Shown here piece after piece: positions 1 through 5,314 of a stretch of DNA of 5,314 nt. The notes beneath the pieces were generated by a model. It worked only from the letters and a program-made list of their open reading frames with translations. It was not told the origin of the DNA and did not search any database. The stretch covers positions 1 to 5,314 of the forward strand of contig JAJNBK010000327.1 of NCBI GenBank assembly GCA_021155845.1, written 5' to 3'. The DNA is from Nitrososphaeraceae archaeon (GTDB lineage: Archaea > Thermoproteota > Nitrososphaeria > Nitrososphaerales > Nitrososphaeraceae). How positions within the stretch are numbered: the first letter of the stretch is position 1; the number at the start of each line of letters is the position of its first letter. The position numbers were made by a program, and so were the translations under genes.

Positions 1-193
1 TCCAGATAGTTATCTTCTTATAGTCTTTTTGGACTCCACCATGAAAATATCCTTTACAATCCTCTACTGTGATGTTACAATATTTCTGACTTACTTCATG
101 GATTATACTTTCCGCCTCTGCTGGTAAATATAAAATGGTGAGGGTTGGAAAAGGAATAGTATTGCTAGATGTTGAGGAGGTATCTTCTGCCAT
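1..193 (-). CDS. Hypothetical protein, N-terminal 64 residues (cut by window edge)
   Basis: An open frame runs leftwards from an ATG at 191-193 to the window edge with no stop. The first in-frame stop upstream of the ATG is at 203-205, so this ATG is the only good start. The product begins MAEDTSSTSSN, a Ser/Thr-rich and probably disordered leader of about 12 residues. It then reads as a compact alpha/beta domain: a hydrophobic strand (TLTILYLP, about residues 17-24), an amphipathic helix (AEAESIIHEVSQKY) and a second strand region (NITVEDCKGYF). There is no signal peptide, membrane segment or motif I recognise. The even codon pattern and strand/helix alternation support a real gene. The rest lies outside the window, so no function is proposed. 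No convincing TATA box stands at the usual distance upstream. Confidence 0.55.
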   Translation of the reverse strand, partial: MAEDTSSTSSNTIPFPTLTILYLPAEAESIIHEVSQKYCNITVEDCKGYFHGGVQKDYKKITIW

Positions 194-551
194 TATCTCT
201 GCTCAAATTTATTATTACGGGCGCTAATATCTGGATTTCGTGTTAGGTTTTTTATCACAAATTTTGTAAACTTTTAGTATTATATCTACAAATTAATGAA
301 ATGAACATATTTTTAGATCACACAGTATAAATATTCCAAATATTCTAAAAATTTATATAGATTTCACTATCAATGAATATCGCTAGATATTAGATCGAAT
401 ATAACAAAAGTATGAAGATTGACTTTATATTATAATATTACTAACAAGTTCACTTGTATATGATTACACAGAAAGACTTGTCGTCAGACGTAAAAAAGGA
501 GAAAATATTTTATAGTATTGCGATATACCTGTATTTAGTTTTATAGTGTTT
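194..551. other. AT-rich stretch without a recognisable gene
   Basis: About 360 bases lie between the minus-strand hypothetical gene and the PstB-like remnant. All six frames are broken at short intervals. I see no tRNA-like fold, no long inverted repeat and no array. The stretch probably combines the upstream region of the leftward gene with decayed sequence that once belonged to the pstB-like gene to its right. Nothing upstream of 552 aligns convincingly with the P-loop or the ABC signature motif. Confidence 0.5.
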
Positions 552-662
552 GCTTCTTCTAAAATAGAAGAACTTGTTTACAATTTGAAAAAAGATCTTG
601 CACTAATTATTGTAACCTTTAAAGTTAACATAATGAAAATTTGTCTCGATAACCTTACGTAG
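552..662 (+). pseudogene. pstB: Remnant of a PstB-type phosphate ABC-transporter ATPase
   Basis: Frame 3 reads ASSKIEELVYNLKKD, then LALIIVTFKV, then a segment ending CLDNLT before a TAG at 660-662. This follows the PstB region just after Walker B and the D-loop: the family reads roughly A-T-(S/A)-K-I-E-E-L-(I/V)-Y-x-L-K-K-x, then a hydrophobic strand I-(V/I)-I-V-T, then H-N-M-Q-Q-A-x-R-I-S-D-x-T. Spacing from the VT to the final Asp is kept. The H-loop histidine, the ATPase switch residue, is Phe here (codon 618-620). No Walker A, signature motif or Walker B can be found upstream, and the frame is stopped at 513-515. The piece covers only about 36 of some 250-280 residues and cannot work. 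PstB normally powers high-affinity phosphate uptake with PstS, PstC and PstA, none of which is in the window. The call rests on remembered family patterns, not an alignment. Confidence 0.5.
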
Positions 663-701
663 TCATAGGTAGGGAGCAGATTCTAGAGTGAAAAGTAATA
701 T

Positions 702-728
702 ATTATAAATATTAAAATTATAAATATT
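702..728 (+). promoter_or_regulatory. Tandem TATA-like boxes upstream of the 735 ORF
   Basis: The 12-base string attataaatatt occurs twice, at 702-713 and 717-728, with a 15-base period. Each copy contains a good archaeal TATA-like core (TTATAAAT). From the first copy, transcription would be expected to start roughly 25 bases downstream, close to the TTG at 735, which fits a leaderless or nearly leaderless message. The second copy is too close to serve that start. In sequence this AT-rich, a chance origin is possible. Confidence 0.3.
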
Positions 729-734
729 GTTGAT

Positions 735-1001
735 TTGGAAGAATCACTAATTCGTTATAGAATTAACCAAATAACAGACACAGGCATAAATGTCACTCTT
801 GCTCTTGTTGAAGATGTTGAGCTAGAAACTGTTTCACAACAACAATTAATATTAGATGCTATTGATTCAACGGTTACTGATAAAGAAGTTAAACAGCAGA
901 TTAAACCAATTTTAGAAGCTATTCTCAGAGCTCAACCTCAGACAGTTATCAAATCATATCCCCAAACGAAAAGCAAATTAACCATTGTAAAACACTGCTA
1001 A
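735..1001 (+). CDS. Hypothetical protein, 88 residues, possibly the 5' part of a broken gene
   Basis: The ORF starts at TTG 735; the frame is open back to a stop at 696-698 but offers no ATG or GTG. The product is soluble, with no signal peptide or membrane segment. A strand-like segment (INVTLALVEDVELETV, residues about 18-33) is followed by a helical, Gln- and Ile-rich stretch (QQQLILDAIDSTV, then EVKQQIKPILEAILRAQ) and a basic tail (SYPQTKSKLTIVKHC). Residue composition and the heptad-like hydrophobic spacing look like true protein. I do not recognise the family. The frame ends at TAA 999-1001 and meets TAA again at 1005-1007, yet coding-like sequence continues to 1191 in shifting frames, so the original protein may have been longer. 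Tandem TATA-like boxes upstream support transcription. It may be an intact small gene or a truncated remnant. Confidence 0.4.
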   Translation: MEESLIRYRINQITDTGINVTLALVEDVELETVSQQQLILDAIDSTVTDKEVKQQIKPILEAILRAQPQTVIKSYPQTKSKLTIVKHC

Positions 1002-1191
1002 CAATAAAGATGCAAAAATGTATCAAATGAAGAGTTTGACAATAATTCAGAAGCATATAATCGTTATTTGGAAGTTTCTAAGTAGCAGTGATCAACAACA
1101 ACAACAACAAAATAGAGGCATCGCTGGTTTAGGAGAATATATTAGAAATTTAAACCAATCACTTCTTTATATTTTGTTCAATCATCTATAA
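1002..1191 (+). pseudogene. Frame-broken continuation of the 735 ORF, with a polyglutamine run
   Basis: After the stops at 999 and 1005, frame 3 reads a hydrophilic segment NVSNEEFDNNSEAYNRYLEVSK (two residues over a 20-residue core) and stops at TAG 1083-1085. Frame 1 then reads SSDQQQQQQNRGIAGLGEY followed by IRNLNQSLLYILFNHL and ends at TAA 1189-1191. Frame 1 is also open from ATG 1018, giving a 57-residue ORF, but its first 20 residues (MYQMKSLTIIQKH...) look less like protein than the frame-3 reading of the same bases. Homopolymer A runs near 987 and 1014-1018 are natural slip points. My reading is one decayed gene over 735-1191 with at least two frame changes; the alternative is a separate 57-residue gene at 1018-1191. 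Function unknown. Confidence 0.35.
1093..1110 (+). repeat. (CAA)6 trinucleotide repeat
   Basis: Six perfect CAA units. In frame 1 they encode six glutamines, in the coding-like tail after the 735 ORF. A similar run of Gln codons ends the RAM-domain gene about 380 bases downstream. Confidence 0.9.
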
Positions 1192-1192
1192 A

Positions 1193-1210
1193 CGAAAAAA
1201 TAGTTTAATA
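1193..1210 (+). promoter_or_regulatory. Archaeal BRE/TATA-like promoter of the RAM-domain gene
   Basis: A purine-rich BRE-like stretch (CGAAAAAATAG) leads directly into TTTAATA at 1204-1210. The TATA-like centre is about 29 bases before the ATG at 1236, so transcription should begin a few bases before that ATG. There is no Shine-Dalgarno site between them. This supports ATG 1236 as the start of a nearly leaderless message. Confidence 0.45.
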
Positions 1211-1235
1211 CTCGCAAAGAACATATATTGTTTGC

Positions 1236-1508
1236 ATGCCTACAGCATATGTCCTAATAAACTGTGACCTTGGTTCTGAGGAAGAAATTTTAAAAGAACT
1301 GAAAAAATTACCTGAAGTCATTGAAGTAAGTGGAGTATACGGTGTTTATGACATCATTCTTAAGATCACATCAGATACAATGGACAAACTGAGGGAAACT
1401 ATCACTTGGCATGTAAGAAGAATTGATAAAGTTAGATCGACTCTTACCATGATTGTGATCGAAGGCCAAGGAGATAAAGTGAAGAAGCAACAACAACAAC
1501 AGCAATAA
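1236..1508 (+). CDS. Stand-alone Lrp/AsnC effector-binding (RAM) domain protein
   Basis: This 90-residue protein is almost entirely one Lrp/AsnC ligand-binding domain (the RAM or AsnC_trans_reg fold, beta-alpha-beta-beta-alpha-beta). Strand 1 is TAYVLINCDLG (3-13), helix 1 EEEILKELKKLP (15-26), strands 2 and 3 VIEVSGVYGVYDIILKIT (28-45), helix 2 MDKLRETITWHVRRI (49-63), and the last strand STLTMIVIEG (68-77). The GVYGVYDIILKI segment corresponds to the family's conserved G-x-(Y/F)-D turn near the ligand pocket. There is no N-terminal helix-turn-helix, so the protein cannot bind DNA like full Lrp. Such short forms are common in archaea, where they form oligomers that bind amino acids or partner with full-length Lrp proteins. 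The C-terminus is odd: a charged linker (GDKVKK) and then six Gln. The gene converges with the aminotransferase, with six bases between the two stop codons. Confidence 0.85.
   Translation: MPTAYVLINCDLGSEEEILKELKKLPEVIEVSGVYGVYDIILKITSDTMDKLRETITWHVRRIDKVRSTLTMIVIEGQGDKVKKQQQQQQ
1488..1505 (+). repeat. Glutamine-codon repeat ending the RAM-domain gene
   Basis: Four CAA units, one CAG and one CAA encode Gln 85-90, immediately before TAA 1506-1508. It is the second Gln-codon run in 400 bases; the interrupting CAG suggests it is older or more constrained than the perfect (CAA)6 at 1093-1110. Confidence 0.85.
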
Positions 1509-1514
1509 TAACAA

Positions 1515-2720
1515 TCATTTCAAAATATTTTTAATATAACTCACTGCCCTTACAACATCTTCCTCGCTATTAAAAAAGTGTGGTGACGCTCTAACTACCT
1601 TTTTTCCACCTCCAATATCTCTTTCAGCAAACATAATTTCATTTTGTTCCAATCTGTCTACGAGAGTTTTAGCATCTAAATTGGAAGAGGAAAAGGGAAT
1701 TATGGATGTTCTCGCCTTTTCATCTTCTGGTCCATAAATATTAATACCCTTGATCTTTATAAGTTCACTTCGTAATATATTTGCGATTTTTATATTCTTC
1801 TTATGAATATTTGCTATACCTAAACGTAAAATATATCGTAGTGAAGATTCCAATCCTGCAACACCAGGATAATTGCGAAATCCGGTCTGAAATTTTTGGG
1901 GAGATTCAACGTAGGCAATAACTTTCTGATCTGATAATATTGCCGATTCTCCACCAATAGATTGAGGAATTAGAATTTCACCAGCATTTTTACTACAATA
2001 GAATATTCCAATACCAACAGGTCCACAAAGCCACTTAAATCCTGGAAATGCCATAAAGTCGCAACCAATTTTCTTTACATCCACTTCAATTGAGCCCACT
2101 GTTTGGGCAGCATCGATGCAATATAAGATATTATTTTCACGTGCAATTTTTCCAGTCTCCTCAACTTGCATTATTGCACCAGAATTATATAGTGCATGGC
2201 TCAATGTAATTAGTTTCGTATTTTTCTTCTTTGCCAACTTCTCCAGATTTGTAAAATCAAAATATCCATTTTCATCAATCTCCAATTCGTTTATTTTTAC
2301 ACCTTTTCTTTTTGATAATTGCAGCCATGGCAGATAATTAGCATAATGTTCGTGGGGTCCACCTCTAACGATAATAGAATCAGTTTTTTTCCAGTCGAGA
2401 CCATTGCAGACATAGTTGAGACCTTCTGTGGTGCTTTGAGTAAATACAATTTCGTTAGGATCACAATTTATCATATGAGTAACTCTAGTACGTAGTTCTT
2501 TCATTAATGAAACGATATAGTCGTATATTATTTTAGAATCAGGTCCATCCTCAGAACATTTTAAAAGAAAGTCAGTAATTGATTTGATTGTAGAGATTGG
2601 AATAGGAGCAATGGCTCCATTATTCATGTAAACTTTCTTTCTTGTAAGTGGAAAGTCTCTTCGAATCAGATCTAATTCAATACTATTATCACCATAAAAT
2701 CCATTATATCCTGCATCCAT
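1515..2720 (-). CDS. PLP-dependent class V aminotransferase (SufS-like fold, no desulfurase cysteine)
   Basis: A full-length 401-residue fold-type I PLP enzyme of aminotransferase class V. Visible marks, in order: substrate-side MNNGAIAPIP (32-41); phosphate-binding TQSTTEGLN (94-102); HEHYANYLPW (123-132), where His125 matches the ring-stacking His of SufS; the acidic PLP partner in CIDAAQTVG (Asp203, Gln206); PLP lysine Lys229 in FPGFKWLCGPVGIG; and the C-terminal substrate Arg377 in VVRASPHFFNSEEDV. Two things separate it from SufS/CsdB. The His that usually precedes the lysine is Phe228. The R-x-G-x-H-C-A loop holding the catalytic cysteine is replaced by FAERDIGGGKK, with no Cys after residue 242. 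It is therefore probably not a cysteine desulfurase; isopenicillin-N-epimerase-like or EgtE-like C-S lyases are closer in type. The substrate is unknown. ATG 2718-2720 is the first start in frame and gives the expected short leader before RRDFPLTRKKVYMNN. Cytosolic, with no signal sequence. Confidence 0.9.
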   Translation of the reverse strand: MDAGYNGFYGDNSIELDLIRRDFPLTRKKVYMNNGAIAPIPISTIKSITDFLLKCSEDGPDSKIIYDYIVSLMKELRTRVTHMINCDPNEIVFTQSTTEGLNYVCNGLDWKKTDSIIVRGGPHEHYANYLPWLQLSKRKGVKINELEIDENGYFDFTNLEKLAKKKNTKLITLSHALYNSGAIMQVEETGKIARENNILYCIDAAQTVGSIEVDVKKIGCDFMAFPGFKWLCGPVGIGIFYCSKNAGEILIPQSIGGESAILSDQKVIAYVESPQKFQTGFRNYPGVAGLESSLRYILRLGIANIHKKNIKIANILRSELIKIKGINIYGPEDEKARTSIIPFSSSNLDAKTLVDRLEQNEIMFAERDIGGGKKVVRASPHFFNSEEDVVRAVSYIKNILK

Positions 2721-2736
2721 CTAAACCAATATAGAA

Positions 2737-3383
2737 GTGGATACATCCTATAACGATATCTTTAGCACAAAGGGATTGAATAGCCTAACATATAATGATC
2801 CCTATGCAAAGCTTTGTTTTACTTCTATGATAGCATCACAGTGTCAAAAAAAAGTAATATATATTGATCTTGACACTATGTTTGCTGCATATGCGAAGTC
2901 AGACTTAATATCATTATTGGGAAATACAAAATGTACGATTCTGTCAACAACTTTTATAATATGTATTACAAAAAAATTGATATTAACTCAGGTAGGGGAC
3001 TTGGTAACATAAATCATCTACTTTCAATTTTTCTTATGTTATTGTTAAAGCATGGCATATATCTGAATGTTCCCATTCTCGCGACGAGTATGATCCGCTA
3101 TAAAAAATATACAGAATGGATTCAAACTCCAACTAGCAGACGACTTTTACACAAAAAAAGCATTGTGAAGCTAAATGTAGAAATGATAAATGAAGATGAC
3201 CTTTCTCTGGAGATAATAGCCCACCCTACACGAACTTCAGAGAAAATTATTTTTCAAAACCTTGGGGTCAAGTTTGATTCAAGCATAGAAAATAACGCTT
3301 AACAGATACCATTAAATCTACAACCAAAACAAGTAATTACCAGTATTGTAAATACAATTGATAAGTATGACTATACATTATAA
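2737..3383 (+). pseudogene. Broken RadB/KaiC-like RecA-fold gene with a degenerate P-loop
   Basis: Two overlapping ORFs in different frames (GTG 2737 to 3012, and ATG 2931 to 3302) read as one protein. Part one has GLNSLTYNDPYAKLCFTSMIA and then KKVIYIDLDTMFAAY, which lines up with the RadB/KaiC G-x-x-T-x-(I/V)-Y-G-x-P-G-x-G-K-T segment followed by the K-V-x-Y-I-D-T-E strand. The glycine-rich loop is NDPYAKLCF, so Walker A is degenerate. Part two opens with MYDSVNNFYNMYYKKID, a Walker B-like strand ending Asp-Ser, then RGLGNINHLLSIFLMLLLKH and VPILATSMIRYKK, matching the family's L-x-x-L-x-x-L-x-L-A and V-P-V-x-(V/I)-T-N-Q-V elements. Between them only about 20 residues remain where relatives have roughly 45-55, so a deletion with frameshift lies near 2915-2931. 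A TAA at 3300-3302 is followed by 26 more protein-like codons to TAA 3381-3383. The function of the intact form is not known. Confidence 0.6.
2748..2754 (-). promoter_or_regulatory. Possible TATA box for the aminotransferase gene
   Basis: The minus strand reads GTTATAG here, centred about 31 bases upstream of the aminotransferase ATG. This is the right distance for an archaeal TATA box of a nearly leaderless message. It lies inside the first codons of the divergent RadB-like remnant, because only 16 bases separate the two start codons. The match to consensus is modest. Confidence 0.2.
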
Positions 3384-3606
3384 TGATAAAAGAAGTAATA
3401 GAAAGTCAGCCTTCTAATATCACATCATTAGCATGCTTGTCTCGATTTAAAAGATTAATTAGGATAACGAGTTACCCACAATAATTATATTCCGAGTAAT
3501 ATGGTTGTAATTTGCTTATTATTACAAAGCGCGGTATTATCTTTTACTTCTTCTTGACAAATAGGCGGGCTCTAACGATACTAGGTGGTTTTAACTATTA
3601 TCAACG
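3384..3606. other. Stretch without a supported gene
   Basis: This lies between the RadB-like remnant and the 3' end of the broken M20 gene. The only reading worth noting is a 33-codon frame from ATG 3383 to TAA 3482-3484 (MIKEVIESQPSNITSL...RITSYPQ). Its ATG overlaps the final stop of the RadB-like remnant by one base (TAATG), an arrangement typical of translationally coupled genes. The product is too short to assign and may be the head of another decayed gene. The rest, 3485-3606, has short broken frames and no clear terminator hairpin. Confidence 0.35.
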
Positions 3607-4890
3607 TTAACTAGCAAATTTTTCTAAAATAGCGCCAATACACTTTGTCGTCTTATTTAGCAGATCAATTCGTGCAAATTCGTTTGGCGAATGAATTTTC
3701 GCATATATATATGTGCTACCTATAGAAACGCAAGGTGCACCAAGTACTTAAGAATGGTTGGAAGGCATTCTCACGGCTGCCTCACCGTGGATTAACTTTA
3801 TATCAATATGATCCTCAAATCCATTCTCCTTTAGATGATTCTTGACTAGTTCAAATTGTTTTTCAGGAATCATATCAGGAACAAGTCTAAAATCAATTTT
3901 AACCTTGGCCTCAGAAGGAAGAATAGTTTTGGCACCCTCGCCTGTATAACCTGATAAAAGACCAGCGATATTGCATGTTGACATTCCAACAAATGCCTTA
4001 CGAGCTTCTATTCCTGTTGCATTATTGACAAACTTATCGATGCCATACTCTTTTTTAAATTCCTCCTCATCAAATGGCTCATTAGCTATTAATGAAAGTT
4101 CTTCAGGAGTAAATTCCCTTACATCTTTATACCAACCTTCGATCAATATTTTCCCATTGTTGTCTCTCATTGTGTTTAAAGCTCTTACAAGATGCCATGC
4201 TGGGTTTTCAATTAATACTGCTAGACTGGAATGAGCATCTCTAGACGGTCCTTTGGATAATAGTTCAACATAGAGCAGTCCTTTCATTCCTAAACTAATA
4301 ATGGGTCTATCTCTTTCATCAATATAACCAAATTCCCAGATTACTCCGTCACACGTAAGTTTATGTCTATACTTAGTAAGGTACTTCTCAACATGCAAAC
4401 TTCCAATTTCTTCCTCGCCTTCTACAATAAATTTTACATTACATGGCACGTCGCCAGTCTTTTTCAGAAAATACTCTACTGCCTTAATGCGAGTAATTAG
4501 TTCGCCCTTATCATCTGAAGAACCACGTCCAAAGATATAGTTACCTTCAACTTTACCACTAAATGGATCTGTTTTCCATAACTCCAAAGGTTCTTCCGGT
4601 TGAACGTCATAGTGATTGTAAAATAAAATAGTTCTTCCATTAGGATTTGCTTTTGATTTAACTTCTCCATAAACTATCGGCGGAACATCTTTTTTATCAT
4701 TTTTCAAATCATCAAGGTATAATACTTCAGAGTTAATTCCTGATTTAAGCATAATGTGTGCAACAAGATTGGCACATTCCAAAACGCCAACTCGTCGTGC
4801 AGATACACTTGGCTGCCTGATCAAGGTCTGGAGGTCAGAAACAAGACCTTTCATCTCGGAGTCTACTGTGGCATTAATTACATCACTCAA
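3607..4890 (-). pseudogene. M20-family metallopeptidase gene with internal deletion and in-frame stop
   Basis: The 380-residue open part (4890 to 3748) is a clear M20 dipeptidase/carnosinase-like enzyme of the two-metal type. Metal residues: His93 and Asp95 in YNHYDVQP, bridging Asp126 in GRGSSDDKG, catalytic Glu160 with metal-binding Glu161 in EGEEEIGS, and probably Glu186 in VIWEFG. The lid domain has DAHSS (His220) and NIAGLLSGYTGEGAKTILP (307-325). The frame ends after HGEAAVRMPSNHS at TAA 3748-3750. The same frame then resumes with VLGAPCVSIGSTYIYAKIHS and PNEFARIDLLNK, ending at TAA 3607-3609. That is the true family C-terminus and contains the last metal ligand, the His of IHSPNE. Roughly 30-40 residues normally between the two parts are missing. 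The product made before the stop lacks that His and should be inactive. The start is uncertain: TTG 4888-4890 is the first start-like codon after stop 4924-4926, and the next is Met13. Substrate unknown. Confidence 0.85.
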
Positions 4891-5314
4891 TAAATTTTTC
4901 TCTTTAGCAATAGAAATTAAAGGTTACTGTCTATTGAATATTAGATATAGCAGAAAAGATGGTATATACACACATTAGCCCTCTTTAATTAATCATCTCT
5001 ATTATAAAACATATGACCACAAATCTTGTAATGTTCTATGCCCGAAGATGATGATAAGCCACAATACTGGAGCTATTGATTCACACTCCTAATTAATTCA
5101 GCAAATTCATATTTTATCAAGTATAAAAGAGGATGGAAGCAGTAAGAGACTATTGTACATACTCTTATTGAAAGCATGAAACAAACATATCTTGGATGGA
5201 ATGATTCGAGCTCATTTAAAGCAAAGAACTTCTATTTTGATAACACCACATTAGACTATGAGAAAGATGCAAGGCAGTAAGAGATAAAAAACAAAGCTTG
5301 GCATATAAGACATC
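4891..5314. other. AT-rich stretch without a supported gene
   Basis: About 420 bases. The minus strand contains TATA-like strings at 4961-4970 (TGTATATACC) and 4942-4951 (GCTATATCTA) that could once have driven the M20 gene; the second fits a start near 4920. On the plus strand the longest plausible small frame is ATG 5176 to TAA 5278-5280 (34 codons, MKQTYLGWNDSSSFKAKNF...), which I cannot assign and which may be chance. No tRNA, array or insertion-sequence end is visible. Confidence 0.4.
5132..5284 (+). repeat. Imperfect direct repeat flanking a small open frame
   Basis: The 11-base string gcagtaagaga occurs at 5139-5149 and 5274-5284, 135 bases apart. Similarity extends a little upstream (gatggaa versus gatgcaag), giving about 18 bases with one substitution-like and one length difference. 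The segment between contains the 34-codon frame at 5176-5280. No terminal inverted repeat is seen, so it is not an obvious transposable element. Confidence 0.4.

Noticed and set aside
1093..1505. CRISPR-like array from the CAA repeats
   Set aside because: The units are trinucleotides in two separate coding tails, with no spacer structure.
1236..1508. Full Lrp-type DNA-binding regulator
   Set aside because: The sequence before ATG 1236 contains no helix-turn-helix in frame, and a promoter-like element sits directly upstream.
2116..2337. 73-codon plus-strand ORF
   Set aside because: It lies wholly inside the well-supported aminotransferase gene on the other strand and reads as Phe/Ser-rich antisense sequence.
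2931..3012. Programmed frameshift between the two RadB-like ORFs
   Set aside because: A slippery site would need only one or two bases of shift, but the protein also lacks about 25-35 residues at the junction, so deletion explains it better.
3550..3600. Possible degenerate tRNA (ggcgggctctaacgat)
   Set aside because: No matching acceptor stem, anticodon arm or T-loop sequence (GTTCRA) follows at the expected distances.
3971..4234. 87-codon plus-strand ORF
   Set aside because: It is antisense to the conserved central part of the M20 gene and has no protein-like pattern of its own.
4754..4978. 74-codon plus-strand ORF
   Set aside because: It overlaps the M20 N-terminus in antisense and runs into the AT-rich upstream region; no promoter or family match.

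Overview
The window is AT-rich. Its proteins are rich in Lys, Asn and Ile, and several starts have TATA-like boxes rather than Shine-Dalgarno sites. It also has a stand-alone Lrp/AsnC effector domain and a RadB/KaiC-like relic. Together these suggest an archaeon, most likely an ammonia-oxidising thaumarchaeote of the Nitrososphaera/Nitrosocosmicus type. The phylum-level call is an inference from style, not from a marker gene.

Layout, left to right. Positions 1-193 hold the N-terminus of an unrecognised protein on the minus strand, cut by the window edge. Positions 194-734 have no intact gene, but 552-662 hold a short remnant of the C-terminal part of a PstB-type phosphate ABC-transporter ATPase. 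Positions 735-1191 hold an 88-residue unknown ORF followed by frame-broken coding-like sequence that includes a (CAA)6 run. Positions 1236-1508 hold an intact small Lrp/AsnC effector-domain (RAM) protein ending in six glutamines. Tail to tail with it, 1515-2720 (minus) encodes an intact PLP-dependent class V aminotransferase, related to SufS but without the catalytic cysteine. Positions 2737-3383 hold a RadB/KaiC-like RecA-fold gene broken by a deletion with frameshift and by an in-frame stop, and with a degenerate P-loop. Positions 3384-3606 are non-coding or unassigned. Positions 3607-4890 (minus) hold an M20 metallopeptidase gene that has lost an internal block and carries an in-frame stop; its C-terminal coding tail is still readable downstream of the stop. 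Positions 4891-5314 hold no gene I can support.

No pathway links these genes. Only two look intact and assignable: the RAM-domain protein and the aminotransferase. Around them lie four broken or degraded coding stretches (PstB, the 735-1191 locus, RadB-like, M20) in different states of decay. The window is best read as a region of gene decay in an archaeal genome, not as an operon or a new defence or metabolic system.
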